Notes: generated by a model not told the origin, from the letters alone. A stretch of DNA of 64,000 nt from Mixta tenebrionis (GCF_006517625.1 NZ_VHQI01000008.1:13050-77049), one strand, 5' to 3'; shown: positions 30,648-41,213, numbered from the stretch's first letter. Made by a program: numbers and translations.

Positions 30648-33600
30648 AGATTTTATCCCTGCGCTTTAAAAACATTAATTCGCTGCGCGGCGAGTGGAAA
30701 ATCGACTTTACGCGCGAGCCGTTCGCCAGCAACGGTCTGTTCGCCATAACCGGCCCGACCGGCGCCGGGAAAACCACCCTGCTCGACGCTATCTGCCTGG
30801 CGCTCTACCACGAAACCTCGCGGCTGGGGAAAATCTCCCAGACGCAAAACGAACTGATCAGCCGCGATACAGCAGAGTGCCTGGCGGAAGTGGAGTTTGA
30901 AGTCAGGGGCGAAGCCTGGCGCGCCTTCTGGAGCCAGAACCGCGCGCGTGGCGCGGTGGACGGCAATTTGCAGGCGCCGCGCGTTGAGCTGGCGCGCTGT
31001 AAAGACAACGTCATCGTGGCCGACAAAGTGAAAGATAAGCTGGAGATGATTACCCAGCTGACCGGGCTTGATTTTGCCCGCTTTACCAAATCGATGCTGC
31101 TCTCGCAGGGAGAGTTCGCCGCCTTTCTGAATGCCGCTGCCAACGATCGCGCCGAACTGCTGGAGGAGCTGACCGGCACGGAGATTTACGGACAGCTTTC
31201 GGCGCGTATTTTTGAGCAGCATAAGCTGGCGCGCATTGAGCTGGATCGGCTGCGGGCGCGCGCGGCTGGCATGGCGCTGCTGGAAGCTCCGGCGCGTCAG
31301 CAGCTGGAGGAATCGCTTCAGGCGCTGACGCAGCAGGAGCAGGCGCTGCAGCTGCGGTTAGCGCTTACTCGCCAGCAGCAGCAGTGGCTCAGCCAGCAGC
31401 AGCGGCTGGAGCAGGAAAAACAGCAGGCGGAGGCGGCGCAACGTCAGGCAGAGAGCGAGTGGCAGCAGGCGGAGCCGACGCGGCAGCGGCTGAAACGGGC
31501 GGAGCCGGCGGAAAAACTACGCCCGCTCTGGCAGCAGCGCCAGCAGCTACGGCAGGATCTGCAACAGCTACAGCAGCAGGCGCAGCAGCTTTCCGCCTCG
31601 CTGCAGCAGGATAGTGAGCAGCTACACACCTTGCAACACCAGCAATCGCAGGCGGAACAGGAAAATCAGCGGCTGCATGAGGCGTGGCGTCAGCAGGAGA
31701 ATCTGATTAATGAACGGGTTATTCCGCTCGACCATCAGATCGATACGCTGGCGCAGCAGGTTGCCCTGCAGCAGCAGAGCCTGGATGAGAATCAGCAGGC
31801 GCAGCAGCAGCGTCAGCAACGCCAGCGCCAGCTCAGCCAGCAGCAGCAGGCGCTGTTGGCGCAGCAGGCGCAGGAACAGCGCTGGCGCAGCGATAACGCT
31901 CAGGTAGCCGACTGGGGCGAACGGCTGGGCGGCTGGCGCGAACGATTACAGCGGCAACAGCAGTCGCAGCATCACCTGCAGGCGCTGGAGGAAAAACAGC
32001 GCCAGCAACAGCGGCTACAGGATGAGCAGCAGCGCCAGCTGGCGGCGCTGAAGGCGCAATCCGCTCCGCAGGAAAACGAGCTGGAGCGCGCGCATCAGCA
32101 GGTTACTCAGGCTGAGCAAACGCTTACTGTCTTACAGCAGCGGCAGCCGGAAGCGGCGCTGCGACAGCAGCTGGAGCGCCAGCAGCAGCAGCGTCCGCTG
32201 CGGCAAAAGCTGGCGATTTGCTTTTCCACTCTGCGTCCGCTGCGCCAGCGCCACGCCCAACAGCAGCTGGAGCTGCAGGCGCTGGACGAACAAATCCGGC
32301 ATCAAACGCAGCAGCTGGAGCAGCAGCGCCAGGCCTGGCGGGAAAAACATCAGCACCGCCTCGACCTGGAAAAGCGCCTGGAGCTGGAGCAGCGCATTAT
32401 CAGCCTGGAGCAGGAACGGGCCAGGCTGATTGCCGGCGAGCCCTGCCCGCTGTGCGGCGCGACCGAGCATCCGGCGGTAGAACATTATCAAACCCTGACG
32501 CTGACGGAAAACCAGCAGCGGCTGGAGGCGATACGCCAGCATGAAGATCGGCTGCGTCTCGCCGGCGTGACCTGCAGCGAACAGCTGAAAGCGTTGCAGC
32601 AACAGCAGCAACGGCTGAGCGGGCAGCAGCAGACGCTAAGCGCCGAGCTAACGCGTCAGCTGGACGAGTGGCAAACGTTGCTGGCCGCCGCCGGCCTGAC
32701 GCTGGCGCCGGAAGAGGAAAACGGCCTCAACGACTGGATCGCTCAGCAGGAGGCGCAGGAGGCGGAGCTGCAGCAGCAGCTGCAACAGCAGGAGCATGCC
32801 GCCCGCAGGCTGCAACAGGCGAAAGAGCAGCTGGCGGCCTGCCGGCAGCGCTGGCAGCAGCAGCAGCAGGCGCAACAGCTGGCGCAACAGCAGCTGAGCC
32901 ATCTGCAGCAACAGCTGCAGGAACAAGAGCAGCAGCATCAGCAGCTGCGGCAGGAACAGCAGCAGCTTAGCGCCGCGCTGGAACAGGAGCTGACGCAGCA
33001 CCAGCTAACGCTGCCGGAGCCGGAGGCGTTGCAGCGCTGGCTGGACGCGCGTCAAAACGAATGGCGGCGCTGGCAGGAAAGTGAGCAGCTGCTTGCCGAT
33101 CTGTCGGCGCGGCTGGCGGCGTGCGAAACCGCGTTACGCAGCGTTAACGATGAGCTGGCGCAGCTGGCGGAACAGCGCCAGCGTGCCGACAAACTGGCGC
33201 AGTCGCAACAGCAGCAGCTGCTTGAATTGCGCCAGCAGCGCCATCAGCTGCTGGGCGATGAGCGCGTAGCGGAGGTGCGCCAGCAGTGGCAGCAGCGTCT
33301 GCAGCAGGCCGAAGCGCGCTACCGCGAACGGCAACAGCGCTGGCAGCAGGGGCAGGATGGCTTAAATAACCTGACCGGACAGCATAATTCACTAATTAAA
33401 CAGCAAGACGCCGCTGAAAAGCGCTATATCGCATGTGAAACCCAGTTTATTCAGGCGCTGACGCAGAGCGACTTCAGCGATGAAGCCGCCTTTCATGCCG
33501 CGCTGCTGGATGAACAGGAGGCGCAACAGCTGCGCGCAACAAGCCAGCAGGCGGAGGCGCGCCGTCAGCAGGCGGAGGCGCTGGCGCAGCAGGCGCAGGC

Positions 33601-34321
33601 GCGGCTGGCGCAGCATCAGCAGGCGCGGCCCGCCGATATTAGCGCCACGCTGCCCGAACTGGAGCGCGAGCTGGCAACGCTGGAGCATGAGCTGCAGGCC
33701 AACGCGCGCCAGCAGGGTCAGCTGCGCCAGCAGCTGGAGAGCGACGATACGCAACGTCAGCAGCAGCAAAGCCTGCTGCGGCGGATTGAAGATAACGCGC
33801 AGCAGGTAGAGGACTGGGGCTACCTTAATCAGCTGATCGGCTCCAGCAGCGGCGATAAGTTCCGCCGCTTCGCCCAGGGCCTGACGCTGGATCATCTGGT
33901 CTGGCTGGCGAACCAGCAGCTTGAACGCCTGCATGGTCGTTATCTGCTGCAGCGCAAAGCTGCCGATACCCTGGAGCTACAGGTTATGGATACCTGGCAG
34001 GCCGACGCGCAGCGCGATACGCGCACCCTCTCCGGCGGCGAAAGCTTCCTGGTCAGCCTGGCGCTGGCGCTGGCGCTCTCCGATCTGGTCAGCGATAAAA
34101 CCCGTATCGAATCGCTGTTTCTGGATGAGGGCTTCGGCACGCTGGATGCGGATACGCTCGATACCGCGCTGGACGCGCTGGATGCGCTCAACGCCAGCGG
34201 GAAAACTATCGGCGTTATCAGTCACGTTGAGGCGATGAAGGAGCGTATTCCGGTGCAGATTAAGGTCAGGAAGGTAAACGGCCTCGGCTACAGCCGGCTG
34301 GATCGGCAATTTTCAGTCTGA
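30644..34321 (+). CDS. sbcC: SbcCD nuclease, Rad50-like ATPase SbcC (extended, Gln-rich)
   Basis: A 1225-aa SMC-type ATPase starting at GTG. Walker A is [14 protein letters not shown] near residue 38, the zinc hook is C601-P-L-C604 at the exact middle, the signature is [20 protein letters not shown] and Walker B is [13 protein letters not shown]. coli SbcC has 1048 residues; here both coiled-coil arms are longer and dominated by Gln/Ala/Leu/Arg with many CAG codons. The head domains are fully conserved, so the protein should be active. The longer arms would space the hook further from the nuclease head. Confidence 0.96.
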   Translation: MKILSLRFKNINSLRGEWKIDFTREPFASNGLFAITGPTGAGKTTLLDAICLALYHETSRLGKISQTQNELISRDTAECLAEVEFEVRGEAWRAFWSQNRARGAVDGNLQAPRVELARCKDNVIVADKVKDKLEMITQLTGLDFARFTKSMLLSQGEFAAFLNAAANDRAELLEELTGTEIYGQLSARIFEQHKLARIELDRLRARAAGMALLEAPARQQLEESLQALTQQEQALQLRLALTRQQQQWLSQQQRLEQEKQQAEAAQRQAESEWQQAEPTRQRLKRAEPAEKLRPLWQQRQQLRQDLQQLQQQAQQLSASLQQDSEQLHTLQHQQSQAEQENQRLHEAWRQQENLINERVIPLDHQIDTLAQQVALQQQSLDENQQAQQQRQQRQRQLSQQQQALLAQQAQEQRWRSDNAQVADWGERLGGWRERLQRQQQSQHHLQALEEKQRQQQRLQDEQQRQLAALKAQSAPQENELERAHQQVTQAEQTLTVLQQRQPEAALRQQLERQQQQRPLRQKLAICFSTLRPLRQRHAQQQLELQALDEQIRHQTQQLEQQRQAWREKHQHRLDLEKRLELEQRIISLEQERARLIAGEPCPLCGATEHPAVEHYQTLTLTENQQRLEAIRQHEDRLRLAGVTCSEQLKALQQQQQRLSGQQQTLSAELTRQLDEWQTLLAAAGLTLAPEEENGLNDWIAQQEAQEAELQQQLQQQEHAARRLQQAKEQLAACRQRWQQQQQAQQLAQQQLSHLQQQLQEQEQQHQQLRQEQQQLSAALEQELTQHQLTLPEPEALQRWLDARQNEWRRWQESEQLLADLSARLAACETALRSVNDELAQLAEQRQRADKLAQSQQQQLLELRQQRHQLLGDERVAEVRQQWQQRLQQAEARYRERQQRWQQGQDGLNNLTGQHNSLIKQQDAAEKRYIACETQFIQALTQSDFSDEAAFHAALLDEQEAQQLRATSQQAEARRQQAEALAQQAQARLAQHQQARPADISATLPELERELATLEHELQANARQQGQLRQQLESDDTQRQQQQSLLRRIEDNAQQVEDWGYLNQLIGSSSGDKFRRFAQGLTLDHLVWLANQQLERLHGRYLLQRKAADTLELQVMDTWQADAQRDTRTLSGGESFLVSLALALALSDLVSDKTRIESLFLDEGFGTLDADTLDTALDALDALNASGKTIGVISHVEAMKERIPVQIKVRKVNGLGYSRLDRQFSV

Positions 34322-34391
34322 TGCGCCTGTTTTCGTCGCGCCGCGCATGTTACCGTGCGCGGCATTGACCGTTCGTGATTAAGGATAAACC

Positions 34392-34757
34392 ATGTTGGCT
34401 TTCCGCCTCGCTTCTCTGGCTGCGGCCGCGCTGCTGCTCAGCGCCTGTCAGCGCGCGCAACAGCCTGCGCCCGATATCGCCCTCCGCTGTAGCGGAGCGC
34501 AGCAGCGCATCTGCAGCTGGCTCAGCGATATTCAACAGCAAGTCGGCAGCCGTTTCGATCGGGCGACGCGTTACGCTGGTCAACACTGCGATCTGACCAT
34601 CGGCTACGATGCGCAGCGCGGCTATCAGGTACTGCGCAGCGAAGGCGATGAGCCGCTCTGCCTGCAGGCGTGGCAAACCTTCGGCGCTACGGCGACGCTG
34701 CCGCCGCCGCCGCCAGAGGCGCCCGCGCAGTTTATTTTGTCATTCCATCCGCAGTAG
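34392..34757 (+). CDS. Lipoprotein resembling the TolA C-terminal domain
   Basis: A 121-aa protein. The signal peptide ends LLLSAC with lipobox Cys19, followed by a ~100-residue domain containing [19 protein letters not shown] and then [14 protein letters not shown] and LPPPPPE. The pattern (Y-G-x-x-C-x-L-x-I, G-D-x-x-L-C, then a Pro run) parallels domain III of TolA (YRGKKCTLRI...GGDPALC...IPKPPS), including its disulfide cysteines. It would be a lipid-anchored, single-domain relative. Its 3' end overlaps the convergent mak gene by 26 bases. It occupies the position of araJ in E. coli. Confidence 0.68.
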   Translation: MLAFRLASLAAAALLLSACQRAQQPAPDIALRCSGAQQRICSWLSDIQQQVGSRFDRATRYAGQHCDLTIGYDAQRGYQVLRSEGDEPLCLQAWQTFGATATLPPPPPEAPAQFILSFHPQ

Positions 34758-35673
34758 CCTGCTGAGAGGCCAGCGGCCAGAGCCAGGCAGCGCCGCGTAC
34801 GCCGCTGGAGTCGCCGTGTCGCGCCCTGACGATCGGCGTTTCGCATTCACGCCCGAACACCCAGGGCTTTATCAGCTGCGGCAGCGTCTGGTAGAGCCGT
34901 TCGACATTGCTCATGCCGCCGCCAAGCACGATGATATCGGGATCGAGCAGATTAACCACCTGCGCCAGCGATTTCGCCAGCCGCAGCTCGTAACGGCTCA
35001 TGGCCAGCTCAGCCAGCGCGTCCTGCTGCGCCAGCAACGCTACGATCTCCGCGCCGTTGAGCGCCTTTCCGCTCAGCCGCTGATAGTCGGTGGCGAAGCC
35101 GGTGCCGGAAACAAAGGTTTCGATACAGCCCTGCTGCCCGCAGTAGCAGGGCACCTCTTCACGGTAGCGCAGCTCATCCTCATCCATCCACGGCAGCGGA
35201 TTGTGTCCCCATTCTCCGGCATTGCCGTTGCCGCCGCGATGGGAGACGCCGTTAATGGCGATGCCCGCCCCGGAGCCGGTGCCGATAATGACCGCAAATA
35301 CCAGCGCCCTGCCTGCCGCCGCGCCGTCCACCGCCTCCGACACCGCCAGGCAGTTAGCGTCATTGGCGATGCGCACTTCGCGATCCAGCAGCCGCGCCAG
35401 ATCGCGATCCAGCGGCTGCCCGTTCAGCCAGGTCGAGTTGGCGTTTTTCACCCGCTGGCTAAACGGCGACAGCGTGCCGGGAATGCCGAGGCCGACGCTG
35501 CCCCGCGCGCCGGTTTGCTCTTCCGCCAGGCGAACCAGATCGACAATGGTTTGCAGCGTCTGCGGATAGTCATTACGCGGCGTCGGCACGCGGTGGCGAA
35601 ACAGCGTCTCGCCCACGTCCGAAAGTGCAATCACTTCCGTTTTGGTTCCGCCTAAATCGATGCCAATGCGCAC
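34732..35673 (-). CDS. mak: Fructokinase (ROK family)
   Basis: A 313-aa sugar kinase that phosphorylates fructose with ATP. It has [10 protein letters not shown] at the N-terminus, [15 protein letters not shown] and the ROK zinc motif [18 protein letters not shown]. The GTG start at 35673 is preceded by GAGGAAAA and gives [13 protein letters not shown] as in E. coli Mak (302 aa). The open frame continues 21 codons upstream without family support. Confidence 0.95.
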   Translation of the reverse strand: MRIGIDLGGTKTEVIALSDVGETLFRHRVPTPRNDYPQTLQTIVDLVRLAEEQTGARGSVGLGIPGTLSPFSQRVKNANSTWLNGQPLDRDLARLLDREVRIANDANCLAVSEAVDGAAAGRALVFAVIIGTGSGAGIAINGVSHRGGNGNAGEWGHNPLPWMDEDELRYREEVPCYCGQQGCIETFVSGTGFATDYQRLSGKALNGAEIVALLAQQDALAELAMSRYELRLAKSLAQVVNLLDPDIIVLGGGMSNVERLYQTLPQLIKPWVFGRECETPIVRARHGDSSGVRGAAWLWPLASQQATADGMTK

Positions 35674-35817
35674 AGCTTTTTCCTCGTCGGTTATGCGAAT
35701 GCTGTTTACCTTAGAAGGCGGGGCCAGGAAAGGCAATGACCCGTCGCCGATGTTTCGTTATCATGCGCGCACCGTTTATGACCCGTGCCTCTGGCACCTC
35801 CGGCAAAGGAAAACCCT

Positions 35818-36729
35818 ATGGTGTGGTTTAAAAATTTGATGATTTATCGTCTGAACAGCGACATTTCGCTCTCTGCAGACGACCTGGAAAAACAACTTGC
35901 TGCGTTTTCCTTTTCCCCGTGCGGCAGTCAGGATATGGCGAAAACCGGCTGGGTTGCGCCAATGGGAGCGCGTAGCGACGCGCTGATCCACGTCAATAAC
36001 GGCCAGACGCTGATTTGCGCACGCAAAGAAGAGAAGATCCTGCCGTCGCCGGTAGTTAAACAGGCGCTGGAAGCGAAGATCGAGAAGCTGGAAGCGGAAC
36101 AGCAGCGCAAGCTGAAGAAAACCGAAAAGGATTCACTGAAGGATGAAGTGCTGCACAGCCTGCTGCCGCGCGCCTTCAGCCGTTTCAGCCAGACTTTCCT
36201 CTGGATCGACAGCGTCAATAACCTGATCATGGTCGACTGCGCCAGCGCGAAAAAAGCGGAAGATATCCTGGCGCTGCTGCGTAAAAGCATCGGATCGCTG
36301 CCGGTAGTGCCGCTGGCGATGGAGAAACCTATCGAGCTGACGTTAACCGAATGGGTACGATCCGGCGATCTGCCTGCGGGTTTTGCGCTGATGGATGAGG
36401 CTGAGCTGAAGGCGATCCTCGAAGATGGCGGCGTGATCCGCTGCAAAAAGCAGGATCTGGTTTGCGATGAAATCGCCAACCATATTGAGGCCGGCAAGCA
36501 GGTAACGCAGCTGGCGCTGGACTGGCAGCAGCGCGTTCAGCTAATGCTGGCCAGCGACGGTTCGGTAAAACGTCTGAAGTTCGCCGATACCCTGCGCGAA
36601 CAGAATGATGACATCGATCGTGAGGATTTCGCGCAGCGCTTTGACGCCGATTTCCTGCTGATGACCGGCGAACTGACCGCGTTGATTAGCGAACTGACGA
36701 CGGCGCTGGGCGGCGAAGCGCAGCGTTAA
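35818..36729 (+). CDS. rdgC: Recombination-associated protein RdgC
   Basis: A 303-aa DNA-binding ring protein, equal in length to E. coli RdgC. It starts [12 protein letters not shown] and contains [17 protein letters not shown]. It inhibits RecA filament functions and is needed in some replication-defective backgrounds. The ATG at 35818 was chosen over 35785, which would add 11 unsupported residues. It diverges from mak. Confidence 0.97.
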   Translation: MVWFKNLMIYRLNSDISLSADDLEKQLAAFSFSPCGSQDMAKTGWVAPMGARSDALIHVNNGQTLICARKEEKILPSPVVKQALEAKIEKLEAEQQRKLKKTEKDSLKDEVLHSLLPRAFSRFSQTFLWIDSVNNLIMVDCASAKKAEDILALLRKSIGSLPVVPLAMEKPIELTLTEWVRSGDLPAGFALMDEAELKAILEDGGVIRCKKQDLVCDEIANHIEAGKQVTQLALDWQQRVQLMLASDGSVKRLKFADTLREQNDDIDREDFAQRFDADFLLMTGELTALISELTTALGGEAQR

Positions 36730-36731
36730 GC

Positions 36732-36757
36732 AAAAAAGTGCGCCGCTGGCGGCGCAC
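36732..36757 (-). terminator. Terminator of ppnP (and rdgC)
   Basis: A 9-bp stem GTGCGCCGC / GCGGCGCAC with a 2-nt gap. The A-run at 36732-36737 gives a T-run on the minus strand for ppnP; on the plus strand only CTT follows. Confidence 0.8.
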
Positions 36758-36768
36758 CTTCACCGCGT

Positions 36769-37053
36769 TTAAAGATAGCGGCAGAGATAAGAGGTAGGTT
36801 CCGCTACCTGCAAATGGAATTCGCTGTGGCCGGGTACGTGGAACACGCTGCCCGCTTCATAAGCTTTCCATTCGGTTTCGCCAGGCAACAGAACGTTCAG
36901 CGCGCCGCTGATCACCGTCATCTCTTCCGGCTGCGCGGTGCTGAAGGCGTATTCGCCCTCCACCATCACGCCGACGCTGGCGCGTCCGGTACTGGCGCTG
37001 GAAAAACCGATCGATTTCACTTTCCCTTCAAAGTACTCGCTTACATTCAGCAT
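36769..37053 (-). CDS. ppnP: Pyrimidine/purine nucleoside phosphorylase (YaiE/PpnP)
   Basis: A 94-aa cupin-fold protein, the same length as E. coli PpnP. It starts [17 protein letters not shown] and contains [20 protein letters not shown]. The family phosphorolyses a broad range of nucleosides. It is the neighbour of aroM, as in E. coli. Confidence 0.95.
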   Translation of the reverse strand: MLNVSEYFEGKVKSIGFSSASTGRASVGVMVEGEYAFSTAQPEEMTVISGALNVLLPGETEWKAYEAGSVFHVPGHSEFHLQVAEPTSYLCRYL

Positions 37054-37129
37054 ACCACGTCCCCAAAATCAACCAGATGAACCGGCAGTGTAGGGGCTAA
37101 GCGCGCCGCTTGTCACCTTAAATCGTCGC

Positions 37130-37807
37130 TTAAACCAGCAGCTCCGCCGCCATTTTAGCCAGCAGCATATTCGGCAGCAGAACCGGGATGCCGAGCAGCT
37201 GCTGCAAAATATCGCGCTGGCGCGGATGGTAGCCGGGACCATCAAGCAGCACCACGTCGGCGCCCTGCTCCTGCAGCTGCAGCGCCGCATCGATCAGCCG
37301 TTCGTTATCGGTCATTCCCGGCCTGGCGACGGCAAAACGGGCGGGACAGCTCAGGTTGCGCCATTTCACCGCCTGGCGGCGCAGCGCATCTTCCGGCGGC
37401 ACCACAATCCCCACCTGATGACCTTCCACTATCGCCTTTACCAGCGGCGGCACAATGCGATCCGGCTCCAGCAGTACGGCGTTGCGCGCCTGTAACCCAC
37501 GCAGGCCGTGAAGGTTTACCAGCAGAATAGTTTCCGCGCCGCGCGCCTCCAGCTGCCAGATCAGCTGCTGCAACGCCTGCTGCACTTTCTCCGCCGCCAG
37601 CGTTATCGATACGCCATCGGCCAGCGGCACGTTAACCACGCCGTCGCCCTGCGCCGGCGCATACTTTTCCTGCGCTTCCGCCGCCGACAGGCCATCCAGC
37701 AAACCGATACGCAGGATCTGTTCTTCCGGCAAATGTTCCAGCAACAGCGGGGTCATATCGCTACAGGGGGATTGCGCTATCGTTAGTATAACCAGTGTCT
37801 GTTTCAT
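37130..37807 (-). CDS. aroM: AroM family protein
   Basis: A 225-aa protein, identical in length to E. coli AroM, of unknown biochemical role. The middle shows LLVNLHGLRGLQARNAVLLEP and the C-terminus LLDGPGYHPRQRDILQQLLG, resembling Asp/Glu-racemase-like folds. In E. coli it is the last gene of the TyrR-regulated aroL-yaiA-aroM operon. Here over 1 kb of non-coding DNA separates it from yaiA, so it must have its own promoter. Confidence 0.92.
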   Translation of the reverse strand: MKQTLVILTIAQSPCSDMTPLLLEHLPEEQILRIGLLDGLSAAEAQEKYAPAQGDGVVNVPLADGVSITLAAEKVQQALQQLIWQLEARGAETILLVNLHGLRGLQARNAVLLEPDRIVPPLVKAIVEGHQVGIVVPPEDALRRQAVKWRNLSCPARFAVARPGMTDNERLIDAALQLQEQGADVVLLDGPGYHPRQRDILQQLLGIPVLLPNMLLAKMAAELLV

Positions 37808-38870
37808 AGGCTTTTCATCTGAGACGGGTCACCAGCTAACCCGAGGATTAAGAAAACGTCCGGCCGTTTACCGCCACGACGCGATTTAATTCCCGATGGC
37901 AAAATATCGACGGCATTATTTTGACGCGCGCGCCGCACTAATGCCTGAGATAAAAAAGTTCTGTCTTCTCTGTACCTGGCGAATTAGCGCCCTTTTTTTC
38001 GGCGTTAACCTGCCGCGGGCAAAAGGTAGAACAGCTGGCGCTAAACCCATCACGCGCCGCAATGGAAAATAAAGTTAACGTCGCGCCTGACGTTAATCAC
38101 TAAATTCCATCTGTTTAACCGGGACATTATTCTGCCGCCTGGTTAAAAATAAACGGCTCGCCGCTCTCCGGCTGCGAACTTAATACCGCCGACGGCTTTG
38201 ACGATTTAATCGTCGGCTAACCTAACGGCTAATATAATCGACCGCGCCCGCAACCGCCGCCCGGATCCAACAGGACGCAGCAACCTGCGCGCTTCGCCTG
38301 TAGCGCGCTCCGCGACGCCGTTGCGCTGTAACGCACCCGATGACGGGCGCTCAGGCTGACGGTTAATCACCGGCTCGACGATCGCGGCAAACTATTATTT
38401 TGGCTTAAACGCTCACCAGCGATTAATAACATCCTGGCACAGCAGATGAATAAAAACCACGCGGGAAATTTGTGATTACAGACAGGTTAAGGGCCTATTT
38501 CTGACGATAGAAAAAAGCAGAGAATAACATTTTCGCGCCGTTAACCATTAATTGCTCCTTTCCTCAGTGATTTACACCTCTTTCAACCTGATGATTGAGA
38601 AACTTTTCATCCTGCATTACGCCTTATAACGCAAAGGAAAATAAAAGCTGAAAGTTCCGAGGTCAAGTATAAAATCTTTTTTTCAGAGCTATCCGGTTAG
38701 CAAAAAATTTCAGACAGCAATTTTTTAACCTTATGGAATAACAAACAAATAATTTCCGTTACAGAAACATGTAATCCATTAGAGAAATGAACAACCGGAA
38801 GAACGGAAGAATGCTTTAATTACGGATCGCTACGCTGACGGAGGTTTTACAGGCATCCATGCCCGCCGGG
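37808..38870. other. About 1.06 kb without a recognisable gene (aroM to yaiA)
   Basis: All frames are short and stop-rich. The left 650 bases are GC-rich with many palindromic stretches (for example GACGATTTAATCGTC near 38199-38213). The right 250 (38560-38830) are strongly AT-rich. The only supported element is a minus-strand promoter plus a 17-codon frame at 38495-38548. The region may be a decayed insertion or hold an sRNA. Confidence 0.6.
38495..38548 (-). CDS. Candidate 17-aa peptide with strong ribosome site
   Basis: The frame reads MVNGAKMLFSAFFYRQK. AAGGAG (complement of 38555-38560) lies 6 nt before the ATG, as strong as any in the window. Upstream on the minus strand TTGACC and TATTTT, 17 bp apart (about 38634-38674), make a good sigma70 promoter. 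No family is recognised. It could be a regulatory leader or a short amphipathic peptide. The coding call rests only on signals. Confidence 0.35.
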   Translation of the reverse strand: MVNGAKMLFSAFFYRQK

Positions 38871-39062
38871 CTATTCTTTGTCGCTGTTTTCGTAGCGCTC
38901 TTTCGCATCCAGCGCTTCCTGCTCGCTTTCATGTTCGCTAATCAGCGAGTCAGGCTTAGGGTGATCGGCACGCAGCTCATAGCGCGTAACGCCCTGTCCG
39001 GCAGCGCCTTTATCAACCGGCACAATCCGGGCTTCACGTGGGTAAGGTGGTCTGGTCGGCAT
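38871..39062 (-). CDS. yaiA: YaiA family small protein
   Basis: A 63-aa protein, the same length as E. coli YaiA, starting [14 protein letters not shown] and containing [17 protein letters not shown]. Its function is unknown; E. coli yaiA belongs to the TyrR-controlled aroL operon. It starts 134 bases after the aroL stop in the same direction. The 40-codon upstream extension of the frame lacks similarity. Confidence 0.93.
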   Translation of the reverse strand: MPTRPPYPREARIVPVDKGAAGQGVTRYELRADHPKPDSLISEHESEQEALDAKERYENSDKE

Positions 39063-39196
39063 AGGGTCTTCCCTCCGGTGGTGAAAGTGGTATCCGCTCT
39101 CTGCGTCCGCCTGTCGGCATCCGTAGAGCAAGTATAGCCAATCCCGCCGTCGCGCCAGCGACGCAGAACAGAAAGGTAACAAAAACAGGCGGATTG

Positions 39197-39742
39197 TTAA
39201 CCGGTGAGGCTGACGCCCTTGCGCCCGTCGTCGCGCGCCAGCGCCGTCAGGATCTGCGCCGCGACCCGTTCAGGCGCCTGCATCGCATCGATAATATGGT
39301 GGGCCGCATCCCGGTAAAGCGCCTCGCGCTGATGAAGCACCTCCGACATCTCTTCCGTAATGGGGCGACCGGTCAGCGTGGGGCGCTGCGCGCTTTGCGG
39401 ATAGGCGGAGAGGCGCGTAGCCAACACCGCAGCGTTCGCCTGCAGCCAGATAACCGCCCCCTGCTCGCGCATAAAGCGGCGATTCCTCTCCGCCAGCACC
39501 ATGCCGCCGCCGGTAGCGATAACGGTCTGCGGCGCGCTAACCGCCATCAGCGATGCGCTTTCCCGCCGGCGAAACCCTTCCCAGCCTTCCGCCGCCACGA
39601 TATCCGCTACCGTTTTGCCGGTAACCTGCTGCAGATGATGATCGGTATCGCGAAATTCATAGCCCAACGCCTGCGCCAGCGCGGCGCCGACGGTGGTTTT
39701 CCCGCAGCCGCGCGCGCCGATTAAAAAAACGGGTGAGGTCAT
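39197..39742 (-). CDS. aroL: Shikimate kinase II
   Basis: A 181-aa P-loop kinase (E. coli 174) of the shikimate pathway. The Walker A motif GARGCGKTT is at residues 9-17, with the shikimate-binding RRRES region and the GGG of [12 protein letters not shown]. It is slightly extended at the C-terminus. A TyrR box lies about 100 bp upstream, so repression by tyrosine through TyrR is likely. Confidence 0.95.
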   Translation of the reverse strand: MTSPVFLIGARGCGKTTVGAALAQALGYEFRDTDHHLQQVTGKTVADIVAAEGWEGFRRRESASLMAVSAPQTVIATGGGMVLAERNRRFMREQGAVIWLQANAAVLATRLSAYPQSAQRPTLTGRPITEEMSEVLHQREALYRDAAHHIIDAMQAPERVAAQILTALARDDGRKGVSLTG

Positions 39743-39808
39743 AACTGGCTACCCTCCGCCAGCGCTGCGTTACGCCGCAGATGGCTGTTTGATCTAAGCA
39801 TGTCGGGC

Positions 39809-39857
39809 ATCATACCGACAAAAAAATTCTGCCGCTAGCTGTAACGTTGTTTTTACG
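39809..39857 (-). promoter_or_regulatory. aroL promoter region with TyrR box
   Basis: TGTAAC-N6-TTTACG at 39840-39857 matches the palindromic TyrR box TGTAAA-N6-TTTACA at 10 of 12 fixed positions. On the minus strand TATGAT (complement of 39809-39814) is a good -10 element for aroL, and the box lies about 26 bp upstream of it, overlapping the -35 to -60 zone. Confidence 0.7.
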
Positions 39858-40026
39858 CATGTCGATTGAAGCAAGGACCTGCTCCACCTGAAAGCGCGCG
39901 CCACAAGGAAAAGTATCCGGCTCGCTGTCTTACTGTCAGCTGGCAATATTTACTTACGCAGAGCCGATTTACTTTCGCCATATAGCGTCCAGAATAAATA
40001 AAAAGAGCGGGTTGACAGAGGTAACC

Positions 40027-40725
40027 ATGCAGAGCGAAGAACAACGTTTGATAGAAAGTCTGTTTAGCCGGCTGAAGCAGGCCGAAAGCCAGTCCGCGCC
40101 GCGCGACCAGGGCGCCGAGCGCCTGATTGAACAGCAGCTGCGCCAGCAGCCCGCTGCGCCCTACTATATGGCGCAGGCGATCCTGATTCAGGAAGCGGCG
40201 ATGAAAAAACTGAACGCTCAGGTCGCCGAACTGGAAAATAGACTGGCGCAGGCGCAACAGCAGCCGCCTGCCCGCCAAAGCAGCGGCGGTTTTCTTTCCA
40301 GCCTGTTTGGCGGCGGCCAGCGCCAGACGCCGCAGCAGCCCGCCAGGAGCGACAGCGCGCCGCAGCAGTCATATGGTCAGCCATCGTATAACGCCCCTCA
40401 ACAGCCCTACAGCGCGCCCGCGCCGCGCGGCAGCGGCTTCCTCGGCGGCGCTTTGCAAACGGCGGTCGGCGTGGCGGGCGGCGTGGTAATGGCGGATATG
40501 CTTACCAGCATGTTCCATCACTCGCAGCCGGAAGAGATTGTAAATATTATTAATGAGCCAGCGCTGCCCGATGCGGAGCCGCTGGATACCAGCCTGGATA
40601 CCTTCAACAACGGCGATGACCGGGCGTTTTTGCAGGATGCCGGCTGGCAGCCGGATGATAACGCCGCTTTCGACAACGACAACTTCGGCAACGATGATTT
40701 CAGCGACGACGACAGCTTTATTTAA
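40027..40725 (+). CDS. DUF2076 domain protein
   Basis: A 232-aa protein of the DUF2076 family (function unknown). The N-terminal helical part starts MQSEEQRLIESLFSRLKQAE and AQAILIQEAAMKKLNAQV. A Gln/Pro/Ser-rich low-complexity middle (about 80-145) follows, then a Gly/Ala segment GGALQTAVGVAGGVVMADML and a very acidic, Asn/Asp/Phe-rich tail. The ATG at 40027 has AGAGGTAACC in front; the TTG at 40012 is rejected. It is inserted between aroL and yaiI relative to E. coli. Confidence 0.85.
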   Translation: MQSEEQRLIESLFSRLKQAESQSAPRDQGAERLIEQQLRQQPAAPYYMAQAILIQEAAMKKLNAQVAELENRLAQAQQQPPARQSSGGFLSSLFGGGQRQTPQQPARSDSAPQQSYGQPSYNAPQQPYSAPAPRGSGFLGGALQTAVGVAGGVVMADMLTSMFHHSQPEEIVNIINEPALPDAEPLDTSLDTFNNGDDRAFLQDAGWQPDDNAAFDNDNFGNDDFSDDDSFI

Positions 40726-40760
40726 GCAGCAGGCTCGCGCGGTCAGCCGCGGCAGTTTAT

Positions 40761-41213
40761 TCAGCCGCGCTGCTGCGCCAGCAGCCACTTATCCAGTTCC
40801 GCGGCAAACTGCTGACGATCGCGCTGGCTGAGCGAGGCGGGTCCGCCGGTCTGAATGCCGCTGGCGCGCAGCGTATCCATAAAATCGCGCATCGTCAGGC
40901 GTTCACGAATGGTGGCGGCGCTGTAGCGCTCGCCGCGCGGATTCAGCGCCGCCGCCCCTTTCTCCAGCACTTCCGCCGCCAGCGGAATATCGGCGGTGAT
41001 CACCAAATCCGTCGCGCTGACGCGCTGGACGATTTCATTATCCGCCACGTCAAAGCCCGCCGCCACGCGCAGCGTACGAATAAAACGTGAGGGCGGTACG
41101 CTAAGCGGCTGGTTAGCTACCAGTATCAGATCGATCTGGCTGCGCTCCGCCGCACGATAGAGAATATCTTTAATCACTTTTGGACACGCATCGGCATCCA
41201 CCCAAATTGACAT
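40761..41213 (-). CDS. yaiI: YaiI/YqxD family protein (UPF0178)
   Basis: A 150-aa member of the YaiI/YqxD PIN-like family, starting [18 protein letters not shown] and containing ADNEIVQRV and [12 protein letters not shown]. The conserved aspartates suggest a metal-dependent NYN/PIN nuclease fold, but the activity is unproven. In E. coli it is directly next to proC; here two genes intervene. It converges on the DUF2076 gene. Confidence 0.93.
   Translation of the reverse strand: MSIWVDADACPKVIKDILYRAAERSQIDLILVANQPLSVPPSRFIRTLRVAAGFDVADNEIVQRVSATDLVITADIPLAAEVLEKGAAALNPRGERYSAATIRERLTMRDFMDTLRASGIQTGGPASLSQRDRQQFAAELDKWLLAQQRG

Noticed and set aside
31300-33900. Trinucleotide (CAG) microsatellite expansion in sbcC
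   Set aside because: CAG codons are abundant but interspersed with other codons. There is no long pure run, so this is coiled-coil composition rather than a simple repeat.
40012-40026. TTG start five codons upstream for the DUF2076 gene
   Set aside because: The ribosome site AGAGG lies after this TTG, so only the ATG at 40027 can use it.
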